NCBI GenBank assembly: GCA_029261065.1
Contig: JAJDCB010000012.1
Location: forward strand, 141,430 to 180,916
Direction: 5' to 3'
Source: Candidatus Omnitrophota bacterium
Lineage (GTDB): Bacteria > Omnitrophota > Gorgyraeia > Zapsychrales > Zapsychraceae
Length of the DNA: 39,487 nt
Shown: positions 18,249 to 26,460 of the stretch, piece by piece
How the letters are laid out: every line of letters starts with the position of its first letter
How positions within the stretch are numbered: position 1 is the first letter of the stretch
Notes under the pieces: generated by a model
What the model was told of the DNA's origin: nothing
The model's input: only the letters and a program-made list of their open reading frames with translations
Databases searched by the model: none
Translations under genes and position numbers: made by a program

Positions 18249-19295
18249 TTATTTTACCAAATTCTGAAGAGATTTTGAAATTTTATTAGAAGACTCCTCC
18301 GTAAATAGTTTTAATCCTTCTTTGTTTAAGTGTTGTGTGTCGCAAAAATAGGATAGATTCCATCCTTCTAATAAAGGTTCTATTAACGTAATATTTTCAA
18401 ATTTCTTCTCGAAATTTTTCATCTGTTTGATGTATTTCTGATTGTTTCCGTTCTCTTCTCTTTTTTTAAAGGTTGGTTTAACTAAAGGTGCATTTGAGAT
18501 GATTATTTCAATAGCATTATCTTGGGCTAGTTTAAAAAATTGATCAAACCAATAAAGTGAATCTGAATTAAGTTTAAAATGTGTTTGATAATACTCTGAT
18601 GTAACAACGTCTTTCATGGTAGGTTCCTTATTTTGACAGATGATGGCGCCTCCAGAAGAAATTTCTAACGAACTTTTAAGCCAAGAACTTTTATCTTTAA
18701 AATCAGATCTATTTGCAAATAATTTACGTATTTTTTTCCTGTAAGTGACTAGATTAGAAATTTTTTCTATTTTTAACATTAAAGCTTTATAAAATATTTT
18801 TAAAGGTAAAATTTCAAATGAGTCTATAAGTGAGTATAAAGATACAAAACGAAAAAGCTTCTTTTTATCAATTTTATCTACGTTATCTAAATTCCATGCT
18901 TTTGTAAGAGCAATTGGAGATGAATAAAATAGGATAACCTCCGGGGCTGGGTTATATTTTAAATATTTTTTTAAAAGTAAGTAATAACCTCGTACACCAT
19001 GATTAGGTAAAGCATAGTTATAGAACGAATAGTTTAGGTTAATTAAATTGTCAGAGATTTCCTTTGCATGAAGCCCCAAAATTCGACTATCTCCCATAAG
19101 AATTGCATTTGGGCTGATCTTTTTATCCCTTTTTCTAAGAATTTTCTCTTTGTAATGAATAAGGGCATCAGAGTGTGTTGTTAGATAATATAAATTCGAT
19201 CGAACAATAACTTCAACGATTATCAATAAAGCCAAACAGATGAGAAAAGCTGTTGGGCATTTTTTAGAATTGAAAATAGATAAAATCTTGTGCAT
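18249..19295 (-). CDS. Membrane-anchored SGNH-like protein paired with an MBOAT acyltransferase
   Basis: One N-terminal TM; ILMGDSRILGLHAKEI (block I GDS) and FCDTQHLNKEG (DxxH-like block V); start overlaps the end of the MBOAT gene. Confidence 0.7.
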   Translation of the reverse strand: MHKILSIFNSKKCPTAFLICLALLIIVEVIVRSNLYYLTTHSDALIHYKEKILRKRDKKISPNAILMGDSRILGLHAKEISDNLINLNYSFYNYALPNHGVRGYYLLLKKYLKYNPAPEVILFYSSPIALTKAWNLDNVDKIDKKKLFRFVSLYSLIDSFEILPLKIFYKALMLKIEKISNLVTYRKKIRKLFANRSDFKDKSSWLKSSLEISSGGAIICQNKEPTMKDVVTSEYYQTHFKLNSDSLYWFDQFFKLAQDNAIEIIISNAPLVKPTFKKREENGNNQKYIKQMKNFEKKFENITLIEPLLEGWNLSYFCDTQHLNKEGLKLFTEESSNKISKSLQNLVK

Positions 19296-20679
19296 CTGTT
19301 ACTCCCCAAATGATTAAAAGAAGACTGCAGGCTATATAAAATAAAGTCTTAAGAAAAATGTTAGATTTATACATAATCATCAAATCATTTTTTAGATATT
19401 GATAAATTTGAATCGCAATGAGTATAGAAAGATAAGGCAACAGCTTAGACATCATAAATAACGTGGCGGCTAATATGGATTCTGGAGAATTAAAGAGTAA
19501 TCCTTTTATCATCGCATCAAGCTGAGCAATCGATTCTACTCTAAAAATTAACCAACCCAAACACGTAATATGGAAGAAGAAAAATATTTTTATAGCTGAA
19601 TTTATAGGGGATGTCTTTGAGGCTTTTGGAGACAGACTTACCATACATTTATGGACTATTAACAGTAAACTATGATAGGCGCCCCAAAGAATAAACGTCC
19701 AAGAAGCCCCATGCCATAATCCTCCTAAGAGCATAGTGATTACCAGATTTCTAAAGGTTGTTAATCTGCATCTTCTATTTCCTCCTAAAGGAATGTAGAG
19801 ATAATCTTTTAACCACGTAGATAGGCTAATATGCCATCTTCTCCAAAATTCTTGAGGATTTTTGGCAAAGTAAGGTAAATTAAAATTAATCATTATGTCA
19901 AAGCCCATACATTTACAAAGGCCTCGCGCTATGTTTGAATACCCAGCAAAATCACAAAAGATTTGAAAAGCAAAGGCATAAACGCCAATAAGGACATCTA
20001 TGGCTTGATAGTTTTCTGCCGGTGTAAAAATAGGATTAACAATTTTGGCTAAATTATCTGCAATAAAAACTTTTTGAAATAACCCCCAAAAGATCAAGTA
20101 AGAACCCTCATAAAATCCAGCAAGGGTCGGTTTACGAGGCTTTTGGATTTGAGGTAATAAATTTTTAGCGCGTTCAATGGGTCCAGCAACAAGTTGTGGG
20201 AAAAAGGCCACAAAAAGTGCAAAATCTAACAACCCTTTTTTGGGTTTAAGTTTGTTGTAATAAATATCAATGGTATAACTCATGGTTTGAAACGTGTAAA
20301 AAGAGATACCAACAGGAAGAATGATTTTCAGTGTTGGTAATGATAATGAGAGCCCAAAATGTTCAAAAAGAGATGACAAATTTGCACTAAAAAAATCAAA
20401 GTATTTGAAAAATCCTAATATAAAGAGATTGGAGAAAATACTGACAAACAGAATGAATTTCTTCTTTTTCGGATGAGTCGTTTGGAATATTTTTTGACCG
20501 CAGATGTAATCAACTATCGTAGAAAGCCATATAAGGGATAAAAAGCGCCAGTCCCATGCGGCATAAAAGATGTAGCTGGCAATCAGAAGCATACGATTTT
20601 GCCATTGATATTTAAGGCAAAGGTATAAGGTGTAAATTAATAGAAAAAAGATGATAAATTCTATAGAATTAAAAAGCAT
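19264..20679 (-). CDS. MBOAT family O-acyltransferase (AlgI-like)
   Basis: ILPVGISFYTFQTMSYTIDIYYNKLKP, FWRRWHISLSTWLKDYLYIPLGGNRR, MLLGGLWHGASWTFILWGAYHSLLL. Confidence 0.93.
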   Translation of the reverse strand: MLFNSIEFIIFFLLIYTLYLCLKYQWQNRMLLIASYIFYAAWDWRFLSLIWLSTIVDYICGQKIFQTTHPKKKKFILFVSIFSNLFILGFFKYFDFFSANLSSLFEHFGLSLSLPTLKIILPVGISFYTFQTMSYTIDIYYNKLKPKKGLLDFALFVAFFPQLVAGPIERAKNLLPQIQKPRKPTLAGFYEGSYLIFWGLFQKVFIADNLAKIVNPIFTPAENYQAIDVLIGVYAFAFQIFCDFAGYSNIARGLCKCMGFDIMINFNLPYFAKNPQEFWRRWHISLSTWLKDYLYIPLGGNRRCRLTTFRNLVITMLLGGLWHGASWTFILWGAYHSLLLIVHKCMVSLSPKASKTSPINSAIKIFFFFHITCLGWLIFRVESIAQLDAMIKGLLFNSPESILAATLFMMSKLLPYLSILIAIQIYQYLKNDLMIMYKSNIFLKTLFYIACSLLLIIWGVTDAQDFIYFQF

Positions 20680-20699
20680 AAATATCTAGGATTTTCCTT

Positions 20700-21461
20700 T
20701 TAAAGATTGTTCCAGTCTTGTTCTGTTGTTACTTTTTGTGCTACTTTTTGAAGGAATAGTGTGGATTCTGCAGATAATTTAGGTTGGTAAGTATTGCCAA
20801 CGGGAGATTCGTTGGTGATGAGACTAAAGAAGACACAAGCGCTTAAATAAGAGCCTGAAATACTGGGGTGGCTTCCATCTGCGTTCCATAACGGGAAAAA
20901 GGGTTTTTGTTGGCGAGCTTCTTTAAAGGCTTCCCCAACAGGTGCTACGGGCAATTGAAATTGGCGGGCAACTTCGATATATCCTTGGGTGAGTTTTTCT
21001 TGCATATCTTCAAATTTATTAAAATTGAAATTTTTAAAACCATTTTTTCTTCCCCAAGTCATAAAAAGAATAGTCGTTCCTTTATTTAAACTGCTTAATT
21101 GACGAACAGCTGGAATCATTTTAGTTTTACGAGATTTTGACAAAGCTGGAATGACACTTTGTTCTTGAAGAATGACATAATCCCATCTACGAGATTTAAT
21201 TTTATCAATAGCATATTCTGATTGAGCATGTTTAAGAAGGCTCCAGGCGGGGTTTGCTTGCATCTCAATTTCAGCTTGATAACCACTTTCATTTAACATC
21301 TCTTCTAGCGTTTGAGGTAAATCGTTTTGAAAGGTATAACTGTTCCCAACAAAAAGGATTTGTAATTGAGATGCCGCTTCAGTATTAGACTGAAGCGGCT
21401 GAGTGACGATGAGCAACAAAAATATTGCAAAGAATATTAAATGTTTTTTGATGAATATCAT
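20700..21461 (-). CDS. Secreted SGNH/GDSL-type hydrolase (DUF4886-like)
   Basis: Signal peptide; ILFVGNSYTFQNDLPQTLEEML, WDYVILQEQS, WNADGSHPSISGSYLSA. Confidence 0.82.
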   Translation of the reverse strand: MIFIKKHLIFFAIFLLLIVTQPLQSNTEAASQLQILFVGNSYTFQNDLPQTLEEMLNESGYQAEIEMQANPAWSLLKHAQSEYAIDKIKSRRWDYVILQEQSVIPALSKSRKTKMIPAVRQLSSLNKGTTILFMTWGRKNGFKNFNFNKFEDMQEKLTQGYIEVARQFQLPVAPVGEAFKEARQQKPFFPLWNADGSHPSISGSYLSACVFFSLITNESPVGNTYQPKLSAESTLFLQKVAQKVTTEQDWNNL

Positions 21462-21474
21462 AATAATTTAAAGA

Positions 21475-21954
21475 TTAATGATTACAACCATCGCCATGCA
21501 CATGGCCATGAGAAATTTCATCTTCTGTGGCATCACGTACTTCGATAATTTCAATACTAAAATGGAGCGTTTCATCGGCAAGGGGATGATTAAAATCAAC
21601 GCTCACCGTCTCTCCTTCTACTTTGATGACAGTTGCAACTTTAGGCCCTTCTGGCGTATTGGCTTGAAATTGCACGCCCACTTTTACGTGTTCTTTTTCA
21701 GGAAAGTTTGCAATGGGGACATCGTTCACGAGTTTTTCGCTTCTAATCCCATAAGCTTCTTCTGGTGGTATGACGATGTCTAATTTATCACCAGCGACTT
21801 TTCCCTCTAGTGCTTTTTCCATTCCTGGAATAAGATTTTTCATACCATGAATGTATGATAAGGGTTTTTGTCCATCTGAAGAATCAAGTACAACGCCTTT
21901 ATCATTCTTTAAGGTGTAATGAATAACACCGACTTTTTTTTTACTAATTTTCAT
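21475..21954 (-). CDS. FKBP-type peptidyl-prolyl isomerase (SlyD-like)
   Basis: YTLKNDKGVVLDSSDGQKPLSYIHGMKNLIPGMEKALEGKVAGDKLDIVIPPEEAYG...DFNHPLADETLHFSIEIIEVR, His-containing C terminus. Confidence 0.92.
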   Translation of the reverse strand: MKISKKKVGVIHYTLKNDKGVVLDSSDGQKPLSYIHGMKNLIPGMEKALEGKVAGDKLDIVIPPEEAYGIRSEKLVNDVPIANFPEKEHVKVGVQFQANTPEGPKVATVIKVEGETVSVDFNHPLADETLHFSIEIIEVRDATEDEISHGHVHGDGCNH

Positions 21955-22045
21955 CCCTTTTGTCCTTTCAATTATTCTGTGAAATGATTACTCTGAAACG
22001 TGTTTTAATTTACGCACAGATTGTTTTTTCTTGGTTTGACATTGT

Positions 22046-22423
22046 TTACTCTTTTATAAATGTAAAGATATTAAATTTATGTCCATCTAAATCGCGAAAA
22101 TAACCAGCATAAAATCCTGTATCTCCACGTGGTCCAGGCTCTCCTTCATCTGTTGCCCCTAAGCCGATCGCTTTGTTATAGAAATTATGAACTTTTTCTT
22201 TTGAATCAACGTTAAAGGCAATCATCGAACCATTGCCTACAGTTGCTGGTTTTCCATCAAAGGTTTGAGTGATAGAAAAACCTGTCTCCTCCATGGATGG
22301 TCCATAAGCGGTAAATTGGTCCGTTTCGAAAAGACGTCCAACACCAATTTCTTTCATTAGTTCATCGTAAAATTTCTCCGCCTTTGCCTTATCGTTTGTT
22401 CCTACTGTGATGTATCCAATCAT
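22046..22423 (-). CDS. VOC (glyoxalase/bleomycin resistance-like) family protein
   Basis: MIGYITVGTNDKAKAEKFYDELMKEIG...GFYAGYFRDLDGHKFNIFTF. Confidence 0.9.
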   Translation of the reverse strand: MIGYITVGTNDKAKAEKFYDELMKEIGVGRLFETDQFTAYGPSMEETGFSITQTFDGKPATVGNGSMIAFNVDSKEKVHNFYNKAIGLGATDEGEPGPRGDTGFYAGYFRDLDGHKFNIFTFIKE

Positions 22424-22435
22424 CTGTTCTCCTAT

Positions 22436-22756
22436 CTAAGTTTGAAGCATTTGTTTTAAAGAGTTGCTTGAGTTTTCATCCATTTGTGTGAAAAAAACAG
22501 CAATCCCCTCTCCCTTCTTAATTCGAGAGATCCGTGCTTTGCCACGCACTTGATCTGTTATGTCGTTAAAGGCCGTATTAATCGTAAAGTTAAACTCATC
22601 GTTGACTTGCATATAGACACTATTGTTAACCTTAATAAAGGCGCTTTTAGGAGAGAGATCTTTGAGTTCTCCAGATATTGTGATTTGCTTATCGATTTGA
22701 ATTTCAATAGGGAGATTACTTCTAATACGATTGTTTTTACGACGGTTGCTATCCAT
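22436..22756 (-). CDS. PilZ domain protein
   Basis: RRKNNRIRSNLPIEIQ...ISGELKDLSPKSAFIKV...VRGKARISRIKKGEGIAVFF. Confidence 0.75.
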   Translation of the reverse strand: MDSNRRKNNRIRSNLPIEIQIDKQITISGELKDLSPKSAFIKVNNSVYMQVNDEFNFTINTAFNDITDQVRGKARISRIKKGEGIAVFFTQMDENSSNSLKQMLQT

Positions 22757-22796
22757 AGGGTCTCCTTTATTCTACTTATCAAGGTTTGATGAATTA

Positions 22797-22976
22797 TCAT
22801 TTAAACGAAAATGGGCATATGTTGGGAATAGACTTTTTATATTCGTTATACTCCTGCCCAATATGATTTTTCAGATCTCTTTCCTCAAAGATTAACGCAA
22901 TAAATATATAGGCCTTTGACATCTCAGAAAAATTAGATGGCCCACGCTCATTGAGGGGGTAGCAAACATCTTTCAT
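22797..22976 (-). pseudogene. C-terminal remnant of an NnrU/MddA-like (isoprenylcysteine methyltransferase-type) integral membrane protein
   Basis: Untracked 59-codon frame: MKDVCYPLNERGPSNFSEMSKAYIFIALIFEERDLKNHIGQEYNEYKKSIPNICPFSFK*. 'IALxFEERDLxxxxGxxYxxYxxxxP' is the usual C terminus of that family; the rest of the protein is absent. Confidence 0.55.
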
Positions 22977-23025
22977 AAGAGTCTCCCCCTTTATACATAA
23001 AGAATTATAGTATAAACTTATCTTT

Positions 23026-23397
23026 TTAAAAACTAATAAAATAAAGCCCTAGAATAGCGGAAAAAGCGATAAACCAGCTAAGGGTGCGAAGTATATGATT
23101 ATCCATAATGTAGAAGAAAGCATATCCTATCCGAGCAAGTACATATATAATCGCCAATTGATCAATTGTTGAGACTGAAGCATTAAGCTGATGAGCGACG
23201 ACAACCCCTATAGCAAAGGCCGGAAATGTTTCATAAAAGTTTATCTGAGCGAAATTTGCGCGTTTACCATGTCCTTTAAGATTTCCTAGAAATTCTCTAG
23301 GATTTTTATTGTTATAACCTTTTATGGAAAATTTGGCAAATGCCGCACTTATGATAGGAATAAATAAACTAATCACTATGCATTGATAAGATAGCAT
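23026..23397 (-). CDS. MAPEG family membrane protein
   Basis: Four TM; NPREFLGNLKGHGKRANFAQINFYETFPAFAIGVVVAHQL. Confidence 0.85.
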   Translation of the reverse strand: MLSYQCIVISLFIPIISAAFAKFSIKGYNNKNPREFLGNLKGHGKRANFAQINFYETFPAFAIGVVVAHQLNASVSTIDQLAIIYVLARIGYAFFYIMDNHILRTLSWFIAFSAILGLYFISF

Positions 23398-23414
23398 GGA
23401 GCTTCTCCTTTTTG

Positions 23415-23795
23415 TTAAATCTCAGACGCTTCATGAATCGCATGTTTTTTTAGATTTTCTATTTTTAGAACCTCTAATGCAGATTGATCAGTTGCCGATA
23501 AAATGACATCAGGAGCTGCACCTGCCTCAAAAGCTTCTTGCCAGCGTAATGCACACAAACACCATTGATCTCCTGCAATTAACCCTGGAAAATCAAGTTC
23601 TGGATGAGGTGTTGTAAGATCGTTCCCAGTGTCTTTTGAGAATTTAAGAAAAGCATCCGTTATCTTGATACAAACCACATGGCGACCTAAATCATCAGGA
23701 CCCGTGCGACAAAGGCCATCGCGATAAAAACCTGTCATGGGAAATTTACAACAACATTTAAGCTCTGTTCCTAATACATTTTTTTGCTCTGTCAT
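23415..23795 (-). CDS. DUF2237 family protein
   Basis: NVLGTELKCCCKFPMTGFYRDGLCRTGPDDLGRHVVCIKITDAFLKFSKDTGNDLTTPHPELDFPGLIAGDQWCLCALRWQEAF. Confidence 0.92.
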   Translation of the reverse strand: MTEQKNVLGTELKCCCKFPMTGFYRDGLCRTGPDDLGRHVVCIKITDAFLKFSKDTGNDLTTPHPELDFPGLIAGDQWCLCALRWQEAFEAGAAPDVILSATDQSALEVLKIENLKKHAIHEASEI

Positions 23796-23829
23796 AATTC
23801 ACCTTTCTTCTAAATATTATTTCTAAAAA

Positions 23830-25692
23830 TTAATCTTTAACTAAAGGTTCCTCTTCATCAATGATATAAGTCAAAATACCAGTAAACATTTCATCTTGGC
23901 TCATGGGGCCAAAATAGACATCTGTTGAAGGATTTGGATTAAATAGATTTTGTGCAGAATTATCGTAGTACCCTTCTGCTTCAATGCGTGTGCCAGCGGG
24001 TAACTTTAAATGTTCATTTAGTTGGTATTGTCTTTGCCAATGAAATTTATAATGGGGGACAGATAATAGGGTTTTATTTTCTCCACCAGGATAGTGTAGC
24101 GTGAACTTCATAGATTTTCCACGATAATGCATGTGTGGTTGTATTGATATTAAAGTAACGGGCTTTTCAAATGTAATAGAGCCTGATCGTTTATAGTTTT
24201 GATCACCTGGTTTAATATGAATCTTTTCATTAGAGATTAATTTAACAGTTAACGTTTTTTGAGGTTTGTTTTCATGAAGATATAAGCCAAGCTCAGTTAA
24301 ATCTTCCTCTTCTTTTCCTGTTGTAATGTAATGCATACGAAAAACAATTGTTGATCCTTTGGGAATAAAGATGCCTGTATTCTCCGGCAAAATAAAAGGG
24401 CCGCTGCCAGGGGCATAACCAGCAATAATAGCACCATTTTTAATGGTCATGCCGGTAAGTTTGTATAATTCTGCAACGTTGTTTTTTATATCGGGAACCT
24501 CCGTTTGAGGTGTGTCTGTTTGTTCGTCTTTTGTAGCAGGCCAGTGAATGGCGAGATTGGAATGATGGACGACTTGTGTATTGCTTGGTTTGATATCTAT
24601 GGCTTTAACCCAGATATCATTTTCAACTTTTTTATTGGCGTTAATGAATCGAAATTCATCAGGTCCATTGGCTTGAATGTGTTGTTTTTCTTTAAGTCTA
24701 AATATAAGATCTGGAGTCCCTTTAAACCAGGTGTTTTGTTGTGGTTTTACTTCTAGAGCAAGAAGATCACCCCCCTCTCCTCGCGTTGATAAAGATTCGA
24801 CCCAATGGATAATTTTTCGTTTTTCCTGGGGGCTTAATGAAATGTCATTTTTAAAGTGACCGTAGTTTTGATCGGCATGCCATGGAGGCATACGTTTTGT
24901 TCGAATCACCTCTCTTATCATAGGCGCCCACCCACGAATTGTTTCATAGTCATCCATACTCCAAGGCGCTAAACCACCAGGAGCATGGCAAGTACTACAT
25001 TTATTCAGCAAAATAGGAGCGATATCTTTTGTGTAGCTAAAGGTATTATTTTTTCGTTCGTGCAGATAATTAATGAGGCATCCATTTACAGAAGTTTTTT
25101 GAGTTTTAAGGGGTCTATTATTTAATAAACTTTCTATAGCATTTTTTAAATAATGATGTTTAATGTGTGGTTTTTCTGACTCATACCCTAATTGATCATG
25201 GATTGACCCATGATATACAATGCTCCAATTGGCAGGATTAATGACAAAAGCCTCTGCTGTTCGTGCGATATTTAAAGTTTCAGAGATGGTTTGTGTTTCA
25301 TCTTTTAGGATAGGCATCGAAAAATTAAAGGCTTGAGCTTCTTTTGCTATTGACATTCTGTTGTCTTGAGAATTGGCATTAATCATCAAAAATGTAACAT
25401 TTTGGCCAGCATATTTATTTTTAAGATCGTTTAAATAATTGATGCTTTTTCGAATGATGGGACAGCCATTTCCTTGGCTAATGAGAACAATGGCCTTTTT
25501 GTCTGAATAATAGTACAGTTCGTGAAATACATCATTTTGGTCAATTAAGGCAAAGTTTTCAATCGGTAATATAGCTTTAGTGCGAATGATATCAGATGAA
25601 TGTGTATTCTGAGAAAAAAAGATGTTAGGTAGGGTTATGCTTAAGATGCAAATAGATAACGTAAGGATTGCAAAGTAAATAAATTTTTGCAT
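23830..25692 (-). CDS. Secreted multidomain protein: redoxin-like domain, c-type heme motif, ascorbate-dependent Cu(II) monooxygenase-like domain
   Basis: N-terminal TM/signal; GNGCPIIRKSINYLNDLKNKYAGQNVTFLMIN; KCSTCHAPGG (CxxCH); VVHHSNLAIHWP, QPHMHYRGKSM, FGPMSQDEMFTG. Confidence 0.8.
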   Translation of the reverse strand: MQKFIYFAILTLSICILSITLPNIFFSQNTHSSDIIRTKAILPIENFALIDQNDVFHELYYYSDKKAIVLISQGNGCPIIRKSINYLNDLKNKYAGQNVTFLMINANSQDNRMSIAKEAQAFNFSMPILKDETQTISETLNIARTAEAFVINPANWSIVYHGSIHDQLGYESEKPHIKHHYLKNAIESLLNNRPLKTQKTSVNGCLINYLHERKNNTFSYTKDIAPILLNKCSTCHAPGGLAPWSMDDYETIRGWAPMIREVIRTKRMPPWHADQNYGHFKNDISLSPQEKRKIIHWVESLSTRGEGGDLLALEVKPQQNTWFKGTPDLIFRLKEKQHIQANGPDEFRFINANKKVENDIWVKAIDIKPSNTQVVHHSNLAIHWPATKDEQTDTPQTEVPDIKNNVAELYKLTGMTIKNGAIIAGYAPGSGPFILPENTGIFIPKGSTIVFRMHYITTGKEEEDLTELGLYLHENKPQKTLTVKLISNEKIHIKPGDQNYKRSGSITFEKPVTLISIQPHMHYRGKSMKFTLHYPGGENKTLLSVPHYKFHWQRQYQLNEHLKLPAGTRIEAEGYYDNSAQNLFNPNPSTDVYFGPMSQDEMFTGILTYIIDEEEPLVKD

Positions 25693-25724
25693 AAAAATAA
25701 ATGATCTAAAGAAAAAAGATTATG

Positions 25725-26456
25725 TTAAATGTCTTTTTCGATAAAATGAATTTGGCTTTTTATATTGTGAAGAATAGCTAGGAGTTCTGTTATTTGAAGT
25801 TGATAGCTCTTATTCTCCACTACAATTTTCCGCAGAGCATTGTCGGATTGGCGGATGGCTTTTTTACATACTTCTAATTGAGCAATACCATCATAAAGTT
25901 CGTAATCATCATCATCAAAAATGTCTTTTACATATATGCCGCATAATGCCCGATAAATCTTAGCTGGTAGCAACGTGTGATACCATGTGATTGTTTCAAA
26001 CTGAAACTTAACTGATGCAGGCATTTGTTCAGTTTTATCGAAATAAATGTGTTTAAGAAGTTCATGCACTTTAAGACAATATTGATGAGATACCTTCATT
26101 AAGGGATGCTTTTTTTGTTCTTGTCTTTTTTGTTCAAATTCTTCAATAGCTTCTTCATCAATGGATTCAACCGTCAATTCGAAATTTTCCATCTCCTCCT
26201 GAGGAACGCTATCTTCGATACTTTCTTCAATAAGCTGTGAATACTTCTCCATTTCTTCATTATAGATTTCTGTGTCATCTTCATCTCGACCATGAGCGAT
26301 GTTTGTGACACGTCTATCAAGCTCATCTAGATAAAGTTTACAACGATGTTGCGTCTCGGTATGACAACGATCACACCAACGGTCACAAAAGTTATAAGGC
26401 GTTTCACGTTCCCTTTTGGCATTTTTTTCTAATATGCTTTTTAATTTATTTTTCAT
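25725..26456 (-). CDS. Hypothetical protein with N-terminal Cys/Trp motif
   Basis: YNFCDRWCDRCHTETQHRCKLYLDELDRRVTNIAHGRDEDD followed by acidic and helical regions; starts 4 nt after the PKD gene stop. Confidence 0.6.
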   Translation of the reverse strand: MKNKLKSILEKNAKRERETPYNFCDRWCDRCHTETQHRCKLYLDELDRRVTNIAHGRDEDDTEIYNEEMEKYSQLIEESIEDSVPQEEMENFELTVESIDEEAIEEFEQKRQEQKKHPLMKVSHQYCLKVHELLKHIYFDKTEQMPASVKFQFETITWYHTLLPAKIYRALCGIYVKDIFDDDDYELYDGIAQLEVCKKAIRQSDNALRKIVVENKSYQLQITELLAILHNIKSQIHFIEKDI

Positions 26457-26460
26457 CTCT

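Noticed and set aside
21478-21783. 101-aa plus-strand ORF
   Set aside because: Antisense to the SlyD-like PPIase; no independent coding evidence.
22558-22800. 80-aa minus ORF overlapping the PilZ gene
   Set aside because: Out-of-frame reading of the PilZ gene.
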